This document shows positions 1 through 9,895 of a stretch of 64,000 nucleotides of DNA, piece by piece. The notes under the pieces were generated by a model that saw only the letters and a program-made list of their open reading frames with translations, was not told where the DNA came from and did not search any database. This DNA comes from Portulaca oleracea. Taxonomy: Eukaryota; Streptophyta; Magnoliopsida; Caryophyllales; Portulacaceae. The stretch is from positions 48,998,513 through 49,062,512 of the forward strand of contig CM055870.1 of the NCBI GenBank assembly GCA_029582165.1, written 5' to 3'. Position numbers and translations under genes: made by a program. How positions within the stretch are numbered: position 1 is the stretch's first letter; every line of letters starts with the position of its first letter.

Positions 1-310
1 TCAAATTTACAATAATTGTTCCTTTGATTTCTCTTACCATCTTGTAATGTGCCAATTTTAATTTTAATAATAATTGTTTGGATATAAATCAAATACTAAT
101 TTTATAAAATCATTGATCTGTGAAATTTATGATAACAATTATCAAGAATTAACACAAAAAAACAACAATTATCAAGAATTAACTATATATACTACAATAA
201 CAAATAGTGTTATGTCTCAAATTATATGATATATTATGGAGCAATTAAAATATACTAGATTAATAGTTAGAAAATGGCAATTAAAGTTTTGCATTGGAGT
301 GAAAATACTA

Positions 311-513
311 CCTCTATCTCAAAATGTTTGTTCTTTAACTAAAGTTTGACCATTAATTATTCAAAAATTGCAATGAGTTACGATATAAAATTATCGTCAT
401 TAGAAAGATGTGTTAATAAAAACTACAATGACATTAATTCCATATCATAACTCATTGTAATTTTAGAATAATCACGGTCAAAATTCAGTTAATGACAAAT
501 ATTTTGGGATCTA
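311..513. repeat. Stowaway-like MITE with long inverted ends
   Basis: The left end (about 311-352) and the right end (about 470-513) are imperfect inverted copies: each reads inward from a Stowaway-like terminus (CTCTATCTCAAAATG type) into TTTGACC. A second inner pair of inverted blocks carries CAATGAGTTA. The same family occurs at 40,811-41,006, so the inverted structure is not chance. TA dinucleotides flank it, as expected for Tc1/mariner-type MITEs. It lies in the presumed intron of the FLA gene. Exact ends are uncertain by a few bases. Confidence 0.6.
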
Positions 514-768
514 ACATATTATGCAAGTGGGAGAACAGTGATTAAGTAACTTAATTAAAATTTTGCATTGGATTACTAGTTACAATATAAAATTACCGTT
601 ATCAGAAAGATGTGTTAATAAAAATTACAATGACATTAATTTCATATTGTAATTAATTGTAATTTAAGGATAATCAACAGTCAAAATTTAGTGAAATCAC
701 ACAACATTGTGGCATCTAACATATTATTATGCAAGTGGGAGAGCAGTGATTAAGTAACTTAATTAAGA
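372..768. repeat. Tandem duplication of about 208 bp beside the FLA splice donor
   Basis: Positions about 372-557 and 580-768 are diverged direct copies. Each runs from the MITE interior through a shared tail reading ATTATGCAAGTGGGAGA and AGTGATTAAGTAACTTAATT. The second copy ends about 20 bp from the exon 1 donor. The duplication includes the right half of the MITE at 311-513, so it arose after that insertion. The rest of 1-787 shows no coding signal and is best read as intron. Confidence 0.7.
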
Positions 769-787
769 ATGAAAAAAGTAAACAAAC

Positions 788-1435
788 CTGGAAGGTCTTA
801 TCAGCGCCGGTAGCCACAAGCAGCCCGGAGAACGCCTTGCACCCCTTCTCGGCCACCACCTCCGTAACATTCACCTTACTCGGCTCCGGCATGGGCGCCT
901 CGGCCACCGGCGAGTTCAACGCCTGACTGATCTCAATCACCGAGATATTATACGGCTTCTCCAGCACGGTCTTGACGAAGAACGAATGCAGCCCCGCCGC
1001 ATCCGCCGGTGCGAACCCGACCCTTCCGCCGTGCAAGTCGGTGATGTTGACGTACCCGGAGGTGCCGTCAGCGTCGCCGGAGGACTGGAACATGGAGGCG
1101 GTGAGGGTGGTCCCGTCGGTGATCTGGTGGAGCTTCTTGGCCCCGAAGTAGTCGACCAGGACGTGGAGGGAGAGGACGTTTTTGAGGGTGGCGAGGTTGA
1201 AGCCCTTGGAGAGGAGGGCGGACATGGCGGAGTTGTCCAGGGCCAGGACGGTGATTGTCTGCCGGGCGTTGATCTCGGCGGCGAGGTGGGTTTTGGTCAG
1301 GTACTGGTTGAAGGTGGACAGGGAAGGGTGCGCGGCCAGGATCTTGGTGATGTTGTGGGCGGCGGCCGGTGGGGACCAGGCGGAGAGGGCGACGAAGAGG
1401 AGGAGGAGAGTGAATGTGGGGGATCCGGCAGCCAT
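788..1435 (-). CDS. FLA: Fasciclin-like arabinogalactan protein, exon 1 (partial gene)
   Basis: This exon encodes the N-terminal 216 residues of a cell-surface fasciclin-like arabinogalactan protein, a class thought to act in cell-wall adhesion and development. The chosen start (1435) gives a signal peptide of about 26 residues ending PPAAA. A FAS1 domain follows, with the H1-type motif TVLALDNSAM, the stretch SLHVLVDYF and N-glycosylation sites (NIT, NIS). A short Ala/Pro AGP-like segment (PVAEAPMPEP) comes next, then the start of a second FAS1 domain (EKGCKAFSGLL). Coding ends in phase 0 at a good donor, CAG|GTTTGT (exon end 788). The continuation lies beyond the left edge. An in-frame Met at 1510 is less likely because it sits at or above the expected transcription start. 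The sequence resembles Arabidopsis FLA1/FLA2; which of them is unclear. Confidence 0.88.
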
Positions 1436-1517
1436 TGTTGTCTGGCGGTGGATGGATCGGAGGGAGGAAGTGAGAGTAAGTGCAGAGCTAGAGCAGAGGA
1501 TGCAGGACATAAGTGAG

Positions 1518-1527
1518 GATATATAAA
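1518..1527 (-). promoter_or_regulatory. TATA box of the FLA gene
   Basis: On the minus strand the sequence reads TTTATATATCC about 85 bp upstream of the chosen start codon. This places transcription initiation near 1490. A Stowaway MITE begins only about 22 bp further upstream, so anything upstream of the core promoter has been displaced by transposon sequence. Confidence 0.5.
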
Positions 1528-1548
1528 TGTAGGGATAGTGGGATACTA

Positions 1549-1857
1549 CTCCCTCTCTTCTGTATTGATTGTTTACGCTCTCTAATATTATATTTTAATT
1601 GATAGTTTTTTTTTTTTTCCAAACAGACAGATAGTTTTGTTTTTTATACAATACTGCCTTTGTAATGAGTTAATATATAAAAGTTTAAAAGTTACTATAT
1701 AAAATTAATATCATTAAATTTGTAATGAAAAATACAATTATAAAAGTATAATATTACAATGGTTAATAAAATTTATTATGTATATAATTATCAATAAAAG
1801 GTAACATTAGAAATAGTGAAAGTAAAAATTATGACAATTAATATCAAAGGAAGAGAG
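1549..1857. repeat. Stowaway MITE upstream of FLA
   Basis: The ends are inverted: CTCCCTCTCTTCTGTATTG on the left, and the complement of CAATTAATATCAAAGG followed by AAGAGAG on the right. TA flanks both ends (1547-1548 and 1858-1859). The CTCCCTC terminus and TA target are the Stowaway (Tc1/mariner) signature. It is about 309 bp, AT-rich and non-coding. Related copies are at 2,368-3,186 and about 32,126-32,390. Confidence 0.75.
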
Positions 1858-2367
1858 TATAAATGAAGGGATACTACATGCTCCCGCTTTCATGTGTTAC
1901 TAACATTCTAACAATGAATGATGTATTTAAGTTTAATGGGAATATTTTTTTGAAAAACAATTTTTTCGGGTCTCTTTTGAAAAATTGTTTATTGAAAGAG
2001 TGAAATAATGAGTCTTGTACTAAAATTTTTCTATTTGTTCCAAATATGAAAAAATTTGTTAATTTGAAAAAATTGACTAATTTTTCTAGAATGTTTTGCA
2101 ACCGAACGATCCCTTACATTTATGCATCAGTTAAATTTTAAAATATTTTATTATTATTTTCTTAAAATATATAATATTTTATTGTATAAATTTATTATTA
2201 TTAGATATGTAATGAAAAATATTGCCGTATGAATATAATATTCTAATTTTTTAATAAAATATTATGCAAAAATTTATCGATGAAAAATAAACGCTAAGAA
2301 CTGTGACACCATTGATGTAGGATAAATAATATGTGAACGGAGAATATATAAATGTACTAGTGATTTA

Positions 2368-3186
2368 CTCCATCTATTCTATATTAATTATCACTTAGTT
2401 GATTGTCATAGTTTTCAATGTCTCTATTTGATTGATAATTTTTTATATAATATTTTGTTAATAATTACAGTATTATATTTTAAAAATAATATTTTCATTT
2501 CAAATCTAATAATAATAATTTTATATACAAATCTTTCTGTATATCAATAAATTTACGGTTAAAATATTAAGGATTTATGGATGCTAATATACGAACTTTT
2601 GGAGTGTTGGACAATAATACACCGAACTTTAACCTTGGACAATAATACACTGTATTTTGGGGGGTGTTGAACAATAATGCACCCACAACGATTTCGGTAG
2701 TGGCTAACTCGGTGACAATCGTACTAGCTCGGAGAGAAGATTAATTGACCCAAAATATTTAAATTTATGACATGCCAGCTAATCCAAATATAAGTAAAAA
2801 GAATCAACTTTGAAAAGAGTAAAGAAAAACATAAAATCACGTTTTTTTAAACGTGTTTTCGCAGAGAGATTGTTGTTGTAGTTGTATAAAACCACATTTG
2901 TTTGTGTAGATTAGCTGACATGTCATAAATTTAGATATTATTTAGCCAATTTATCTTCTCGGCCAACCCCGTAATATAGCCACAAATTAAGTCGGTCACC
3001 ATAAAAATTGTTTCGGGTGCATTATTGTCCAACACCCCTAAAAGTTCAATGAATTATTATCCAATATCAAAGCTCAGTGCATTATTATCCAATACCCGAA
3101 AAATTCAATATATTAACATTCAAAAATCCAAATATTAAAATATAACGGTACGATTTCAAAAGAGACAAACAACATGAAAGATGAGT
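2368..3186. repeat. Second Stowaway MITE, interrupted by a Mutator-type MITE
   Basis: The left part (2368-2570) aligns with the Stowaway copy at 32,126-32,390 (shared text such as GATTGTCATAGTTTTCAATGT versus GACTGTCATGATTTTCAATAT). The right part (about 3139-3186) continues that alignment through the CGGTACGATTT region. The 559 bp between them are a separate insertion. The right terminus is poorly conserved. The stretch 1860-2367 holds only AT-rich sequence without a recognisable gene. Confidence 0.6.
2571..3129. mobile_element. Mutator-type long-TIR MITE (9-bp TSD)
   Basis: This 559-bp element has inverted ends of roughly 200 bp, starting GGATTTATGGATGCTAATAT on the left. It is flanked by the perfect 9-bp direct repeat AAATATTAA (2562-2570 and 3130-3138), the target-site size of Mutator-like elements. 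It has no coding capacity. The element at 53,120-53,681 is the same family (similar ends, similar length, also 9-bp TSD). It lies inside the second Stowaway MITE. Confidence 0.8.
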
Positions 3187-3352
3187 ACATTAGGTGGCGG
3201 CAGCGTCGAGTGATAAGTGGTCCAGGCTGGAGTGATTTGGGGTGGATTATATAATACAATATTCTTTGCCAATTTGGTGGTTGATTGAATGGAGTAACCA
3301 ATACAAAAGGCTTGTTTATGCTTGGAGTCAGACCACCGACACTTCTATGATC

Positions 3353-3885
3353 AAAGGAATCCTATAGCTTTAATTTCACCGAAGAAAATTTCATTTCTCC
3401 AACTATGTGGATTTTTCTCCAATGTCATTATCAAATGAACGATTTTTAGCATAAAAATATATTAGAAGTTATAACGTTATAATCTCGTGATAATTTATTT
3501 TTATAAATTTAGTGTAGTAGTCTTATATAGTATATTGTTATGCTTATTGGTAAATTAATAAGAAAGAAAAAATGATTATTATGTAATAAATTGTATATCA
3601 AAATTTTTGGAATTTCATTTTTATACGTATATCTAAAACTAGGAATCCTATCACTTTAATTTCAACGAAATAAATTTCATTTCTCCAACTATGTAGATTT
3701 TTCTACCTATCCAATGTCATTATCGAATGAACGATTTTTAGTATAAATATTTATTAAAAGTTATAACATTATAATCTTGTCATATATTTTCTTTTATAAA
3801 TTTAGTGTAGTAGTCTCATATAATATATTATTATGCTTATTGATAAATTAATAAGCAAGCAAAAAATGATTATTATGTTCTAAAA
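3353..3885. repeat. Direct duplication of about 240 bp
   Basis: Positions about 3353-3595 and 3642-3885 are direct copies, sharing AGGAATCCTAT, TTTCATTTCTCCAACTATGT and TTTAGTGTAGTAGTCT. Identity looks like about 85-90 percent. No coding potential is visible. The short spacer carries TATATCAAAATTTTTGG. From 3190 to 3352 nothing recognisable was seen. Confidence 0.75.
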
Positions 3886-4429
3886 TTCTCCCTTATTTTT
3901 GAAATCAAAATTCTCCTTTTTAGATTGTGTCTAAAAGTGTCTGTACTAGTGCCCAAATAAGTGTATGCTAGTGTGTAAATACATAAAATAAATTATTAAA
4001 ATATAAAAATAATATCTTTTGGACAATATAAATGAGAATTTAAACCTAAATTTGAACTAGCTAGTTACAATATATTAAAAATCTTAAAAAGAGAAAAATA
4101 TTATTATAGACATAAAAAAGTGAGTGGATAACAAACTTACTAAAAAAATAAATTTAAGAAAAACTCAAAAAAAATGAGAATAAAAAATGAATCTTTGAAA
4201 AAAATCATAGAACCTTGCAAAAAGTTGTGTGTAGTCAGGCACATTCACACCCCTAATCACCAAGACACACAACCCCTACTATGACCATTGAGTTGCGCTG
4301 TTGAGTACAACTTCATTTCAAGCAATTTGTGCTTATTCTAAACCGCGTCATAGTGGGAGTAGAAAGACAATGCATACTCCCGCGGGAGCATGCATTAATT
4401 TTCGGAAATGGAAAGAGTATAGTCGAGTA

Positions 4430-5000
4430 ATTTATTTAGATTGTGTTTGGTAAAATTTAGGAAAAGCATTCATGAAAAAATTATTAATTAATTTTGAAAG
4501 AGAAAGAGAGTAACTAGTTGCGAATGGTCTAGTTTTTAGGTAACAAGTAAAAAAACATTATACTTACCAGCTAGTCTTTACTTCCAACAAAAAACGAAAA
4601 AGGACCAGGGTAGTATTTTGTTGCTTCTTATATTATGTATTTTGTTGCTTCTTATATTATGTATTTTCATAATTTATTAAGGTTTTTCTGTTTGATACAG
4701 TCCATATTTTCTTACATTTCCTCCGCTTCTTTTACATAATGTAGTAAGTAGCAGACAATTTCTAAATCTTAAATTAATCAGAACCAAGCTCTCTAAATTG
4801 TAAAATGTAGGACAAATAAAGGAAGAGGGCCGAAAAAATCATTAATTCTAGAAGGAAAAAAAGGAGTAAATGGGGAGTTGTCTAGTTTTTGGATAACAAG
4901 TTTAAAACATTATGGTCACCGGTGATCTTTGGTCTTTACTTCCAGCAAAAAACAAAAAGGGACTAACGTAATAATTTATGTCTAACGTGTAGCTTTTTGG
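4430..5000 (-). repeat. Degenerate reverse copies of the ~228-bp repeat
   Basis: Read on the minus strand, two blocks (about 4430-4640 and 4795-5000) match the repeat unit that forms the array at 51.5-52.7 kb. Shared landmarks are the GAGTAATTTATTT region, the AAAGAGAGTAA block, TAGTTTTTAGGTAACAAGT and a run resembling AAAAGGACCAGGGTAGTA. They are diverged. A 12-nt palindrome CTCCCGCGGGAG lies just before, at 4377-4388. From 3890 to 4430 no gene is visible. Confidence 0.55.
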
Positions 5001-5010
5001 TAATTTATAG

Positions 5011-5348
5011 TATGTTTGTTTTGGATGACAAAGAGGGGGAGGGGAGAAGAACAAAAGTTTTTATTCATTTTCTTCTTGTTTGGGAATAAAAATAGGGGGA
5101 GGGGGAGGGGGAGGGGGAGGGAGGGCAACATTTTATCTCATTTCCCCTCCATTCTCCTCAGTTTTCTTAACATTTAAAATGAGGGGGAAAGAGGGGGAAG
5201 ATAAGAATTTTAATATTTCCTCTCTCTTCCTCTCATAAATATTCCAAACGAGATTAATGCTAATCACCTCCCCTCCCATTCCCTCCCCATTTTTTTCCTT
5301 TCCCCTCCATTTTCTACCCTTCTCACCTCTAAATTGATTCCAAATAGA
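5011..5348. repeat. Foldback element with G-rich and C-rich arms
   Basis: The left arm (about 5011-5125) is purine-rich, with GAGGGGGAGGGGAG blocks. The right arm (about 5245-5348) is its C-rich complement, with CTCCCCTCCC and CCCCTCCATT blocks. The outer parts, TTTGGATGACAAAGAG and the complement of the right-hand ATTGATTCCAAATAGACG, also pair. No clear target duplication was found, so the superfamily is unassigned. Confidence 0.45.
5093..5125 (+). other. G-quadruplex-capable GGGGGA tract
   Basis: About five successive GGGGGA units form four or more G-runs of at least four with one-base A linkers. That is a textbook intramolecular G4 pattern on the plus strand. It lies in the left arm of the foldback element. 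From 5349 to 6343 only AT-rich sequence and weak fragments of the dispersed repeat are seen. Confidence 0.6.
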
Positions 5349-6351
5349 CGATTAGGTTTTTCCCTTCAATAAGGTGAATAACTCTACCATAATTGAAAAC
5401 TTAAACGCTGGTATTCAAAAATAATTATATCAGCTATGTAGGTTTGATAAAGTGTTAATCTAATTAAGTAATAACCTTTAGATGTCCCACTTTTATTCAA
5501 AAGTAATTATATCATAATTCAAACTCTGGTATTTAGATGTCCCACTTTAAACTCTGGTTTTTCGGTCAATAAGGTGAATAAATCTCAATCACTAATCTAA
5601 TTAAGTAATAACTAGCTATTACAGTTAAAAATAACCAATAATTTGATGTTAATTCAATATCATCTTAATTCTTAACTCAATCGTATATGTTTCTCTTTTC
5701 TCCCTTACAATCATTTCCAAGGGTTCAACAACGACAATTAAGCAATTGCCATATTTTGGCTTTTCTAAGTTACTCCTCTTTTCAACATTATATTAAGTCT
5801 TCACCCATAAGCACTTGAAAATTTCACGGATCATACCTTATAGTCTAGTTTGGGGTAAAACGTTAAGAACACTGAAGTCAATCGTGCTCGTCAATTTCGG
5901 AAAAAAACCAAAAAAAAGGACAATAATTTGTGTTTAATCTGTTGCTTCTTGTATTATGCATTTTCATCATTTCGGTTTTCCAATTAATATGGTTCATGAT
6001 TTGTATAATTAAAAATGATTGTTTTTTTTTTCAAGTTAATATAGTGGATGGAAGTAAAATGACTTATTAAACATCTTCCACTTCTTTTCTGTATAGTAGT
6101 AGGCAGTGAACGGTTTCAAAATTATGGGTCAATCAGAACTAACATATCTAGATATTTTTTTTTTTCCAACTTAGAATATAGTGGATTAAAGTAAGATGAG
6201 TCATTAACATCTTCTACTTCTCTTCTATAGAGTAATATAACGAATGGTTTCAAAATTTTGGGCCAACCGAAACAAGTATCTCTAGATTGTAAAATTTAAA
6301 GGTAAGACAACTAAATCTAATCCATCCATACCTCGTTGAGGGATTTCTGAG

Positions 6352-7014
6352 TAGAGCTGGATAATAGGTCAGGTTGAGTCGGGTTCGTGTTCGTGTCAAA
6401 CTTAAACAGGTTCAAAATCCTCCGACCTGAACCTAACCCATTTATTAAACGGGTAGAAAATTGAAACCGTTACCATTTAAATTTTAAACGGGACTTTGAC
6501 GTGTTTACCCATTTAAATAAACGTGTTAGAATAAAGTTGTAAATTTACCCATTTAACCATTAATTCATTTATACAAAACAACTCATTGTGGGATCCAAAT
6601 AATGACATTATTATACATTTATACTTAACAATTTGTGTGGTAATATGATTCGAGTTATATATAAGGAGATGTCTTTTAATTCATAGTCAAAGATAAATAT
6701 AAGTAAAAATTATAAGTCTTACATATATTTCAAAGAGTATTAACCATAACTTTCACCTAAGTTTACTAATAAACAGTATAATTGGGTAACAATTATTGAG
6801 CAAATGACTTGACCCATTTATTATGCTTAATTAAACAAGTTAAGTAGGTGTTTTTTCAGGTCGAAAATCCTGACCTTACCTAACCCATTTAATTAAATAG
6901 GTTTACCGTGTCAATTCATTTAATTAAGCGGGTTGAAAATTTCTACCTAAACCCGCTTAATATCGTGTTCGGTTCAGATCGTAATCGTGTCGGGTCAGCT
7001 TTTTCCCATCTCTA
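6352..7014. mobile_element. hAT-type non-autonomous element (8-bp TSD)
   Basis: This 663-bp element is flanked by the perfect 8-bp direct repeat TTTCTGAG (6344-6351 and 7015-7022), the size expected of hAT elements. Its ends are short inverted repeats (TAGAGCTGG on the left, complement of CCATCTCTA on the right). The subterminal regions are rich in GGGT/ACCC motifs (GAGTCGGGTTCGTG, GTGTCGGGTCAGC), as in common plant hAT MITEs. No transposase is encoded. From 7023 to 7904 no gene is recognised; a purine-rich stretch and a short duplicated segment (TATTATGGGTCAAAGT) are present. Confidence 0.82.
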
Positions 7015-7904
7015 TTTCTGAGTATTGGTTTAGGTTTTTGTTTTGATTTTGGTTTAGATTTCTCCATTTAATAACATAAAAAAAATTGAGATAGAGGTCA
7101 AACTCATGAGCTTTTTCTAGGTTGAAACAATTTTTTATTTTATTTTTACTGTGACTCTATCTAAAACACAATTTTGCCATTTATATGTTATATTTTAATA
7201 TTTACATGTTAATCTAAAGTGAAATAAATAATACTTTTAAAAAACTAATGTTTCTGCATGTATAAATTCATGGTTTAGCCGCTAATGAACATGTTCTTTT
7301 TTCATTTAGCATCAAAGACACGTGAGAGTATTTTAACTATGACAAGTGTGTATTTAATAGTCTTTATTAGGTATTTAATACGTATATTTGGTTAATTTTG
7401 TAATATAAACTTGTCTTTTTATATCAAATTCCATGATATCTTCACTTGGTTTAGAGATTGGTAAGTTTTACATATTCGATGGAAAATCTAGTAAAAACAA
7501 AGGGAAATGAAGAAAGAAAAGAATTGGAGGAGGAAGCAACCCATAATCTACACCGGCCCAGCCCAATGACCCACTAAACCTAGGCGGCAAGCGCTGGATC
7601 GAAGGAGAGGAGAGGAAGAAGAGAGAAAGGGGTTGAAAGAGAGAGAATAGAAATGGGTAAGATGGCAAGTCAAGGCAGACTGGACAACTAATAAAGGTCA
7701 ACACACACTCCTCCATTGCCATGTCAGCACACCACCGAGTTGTTCAGTTCTTAACTCGGGGGCGTGCTACAGGAATCCAAAGGGCCCAAAGTTCAGATTA
7801 TTGAAAAACAAATTTAAAGTTTAGATTATTAAGTCTATTATGGGTCAAAGTTCATAATATTTAAATCCATTTTCCCTTTATTTAAGTCTATTATGGGTCA
7901 AAGT

Positions 7905-8894
7905 ACAAAAAGCAAGAAATAGCCCAAAACCCAGGTGGTCACGGTCGCTACCCCCATAGGTAGTGCCCGCGACCTTGACTGCAGCAAAGAATGGTTGTCA
8001 GGATCGTCACGCCCGCGACGCCCCATCGTAATGCCCGTTACCCCATTCGGAAAATCAACAAATATTTTTCGTCAGTTTCGTCATGCCCCCGTGACGACCT
8101 GTCGTAATGCACGTGACGAAACTAACGACGCGGAAATTAAAAGTGGCGGTTGTTGTAGGGTTTTGGTGGGTTGTTTTCCTTTCCTAATTGTCCTATAAAA
8201 ACACTATTATACTTCATTAGACTTACTTAGTTTTAGAATTAGTCTCATATCTTAGAATTAGCCTTAGTTTTTATCATTAAGCTTTAGTTTTATTTCTAAG
8301 TTTTCTCTAGTTTTCTTTCATCATCAAGTTGTAATAAACTCTTTTCAATCAATTCAAAGACGAAATTTCCCAAAGTTTTTGTTCTCTCTAGTTTTTATTA
8401 TTGTCTTGTTATTCGAATGTCATTAGTATTAGTCCACAAAACTTCCAGTCTTTTTAGTGAAGATGAGGATTAAGGGTTCACAAATTTTCCTTTCAAGTGA
8501 GGATTTGGGGATTCTTAGTGTTCCAAATCACCTTTCTTGTTTGTTCGGGGGAAAGTGCAAGATGAAGGATTCAAAATTCCGGATTAGAGTGAAGTTTGAT
8601 GCATTCGAGATATAATTTCTTTTTCTATTCGATCAATTTTTTATTTATTGCTTTTAACGCATTCTTAGTTGTAGTTTTCTCTCTTGTTGAATTAGGGTTA
8701 GTTCATCTTTAGATTCATGGCTTCTTTGATTATTGCTATTCGAAATTCATGCTTAGTTTAGTTTTAATTCAGTATTTATTGCTTTCTTGATTGAAATCGT
8801 TACCAGACTAATTCCCTAAAAACCTAGCTAACACACCATTCCTGAGCATTCGACTACCCCTACTTCTTAAACCCTAAATATCTATGACCGAACA
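7905..8894 (+). repeat. Element A 5' LTR (5'-truncated)
   Basis: It aligns with 15,872-16,680 plus 18,161-18,349. The end ...GACCGAACA is the family 3' terminus. The U3 part (about 7930-8120) holds GC-rich inverted repeats such as GTCACGCCCGCGAC at 8006-8019. A TATA box, CCTATAAAAAC, is at 8192-8202. The U5 half resembles the LTR ends of elements C and E. Confidence 0.85.
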
Positions 8895-8895
8895 A

Positions 8896-8913
8896 TGGCG
8901 TCATTGTTGGGGA
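8896..8913 (+). other. Element A primer binding site
   Basis: TGGCGTCATTGTTGGGGA begins one base after the LTR. It is close to the tRNA-Asp-type primer site (TGGCGCCGTTGCCGGGGA) used by many Athila/Tat-lineage elements. Several C-to-T differences look like cytosine-deamination decay. Confidence 0.75.
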
Positions 8914-9015
8914 TGGAGTTTTTTGGTAGGTTAGGTTATTGGTTTGTGTGTGAATAGTTTATTGCTTTCTTAGATTAGTCTTAAAAATAAAAAACAACTA
9001 AAAATTGAAAAAAAA

Positions 9016-9895
9016 TTGAGAAAATCAAGAAAAAGAAAAGTGCAACAATATGAGGGTTGGGTTCGTAGTCCTATTAGCAATAGACTGATTAGGAAGGTGA
9101 AACCCTTAGTAAAATCATCTAGGATGGCTGGAGAAGAAGAACCGAGGGTGACCCTTAATGACCAGTTATACCCATCCTATGACCCACCGCCTTCATGTTT
9201 TGTGCTACCCGCCATGCCTGCAGGAGTGACTTTTGACCCTAGGCAATATCACACCCAGAACCTACCACTTTTCACGGGTACTGGGTTAGCATTCATATGG
9301 ACCGCAGAGTACAAAAAATATCTTAGTATGGTGACTCCCCCTGGAGTTCCATTGGATTATGTGCTTCTGAAATACCGACCTTTTGCCTTGAGGGACGCCG
9401 CTAAGCGATGGATGTATAGCATCAAACCTAGGTCCATTGATTCTTGGGATGGTTTCCTAAAGGTTTTCATGAAAAGGTATTTTCCAAACTCCTTAACTGT
9501 CCAACTAAGAAACTCGATTTTGAAATTTAGACAGGATGTAGGATAACCTAATTGGAATGCTTTTGAACGTTTTAAAAACCTACTATCCCAATTTCCTCAC
9601 CATGGTTTTGATTTGGTGCGATTGTGGCAGATTGTGTATGAGGGTGTCAACCAGAACACTAGGGTCACACTAGAGTCAATGTGTCAGGGGGGGGATTCAT
9701 GGATAAAACTGTTGAAGAGGCTTGGGATTTCCTAGAGAGCATGTCTGAGAGAGCTATGCAATGAGGTACAACTAGAGATGAGTCCTTAGGAGTCCAACTG
9801 TCAAATGCTAGGGGGGTGTTCATGCTGTGAGTGAGAGTACAAGCTATGAGGCTAGGTTTGCTTCCCTTAAAAACATGATCAAGACCTTAGCCCAA
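9016..9895 (+). pseudogene. Athila-like gag, 5' part
   Basis: The frame from 9016 gives 176 residues with the core of a plant Retrotrans_gag domain (LKYRPFALRDAAKRWMYSI, then DGFLKVFMKRYFP). A stop follows at 9544-9546. The homologous frame continues past it (WNAFERFKNLLSQFPHHGF, an Athila gag landmark). A G8 run near 9690 shifts the frame. The reading then passes through EEAWDFLESMSERAMQ and on to LKNMIKTLAQ, where a reverse solo LTR cuts the gene at 9896. Confidence 0.8.

Noticed and set aside
986..1516. Open frames on the plus strand opposite FLA exon 1 (176 and 114 codons)
   Set aside because: They are antisense to a clear coding exon with high GC and have Gly/Glu-rich, domain-free products; stop codons are rare there only because of base composition.
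7468..7722. Minus-strand ORF of 84 codons
   Set aside because: Low-complexity Phe/Leu/Pro/Ser product from a purine-rich tract, without homology-like motifs or splice context.
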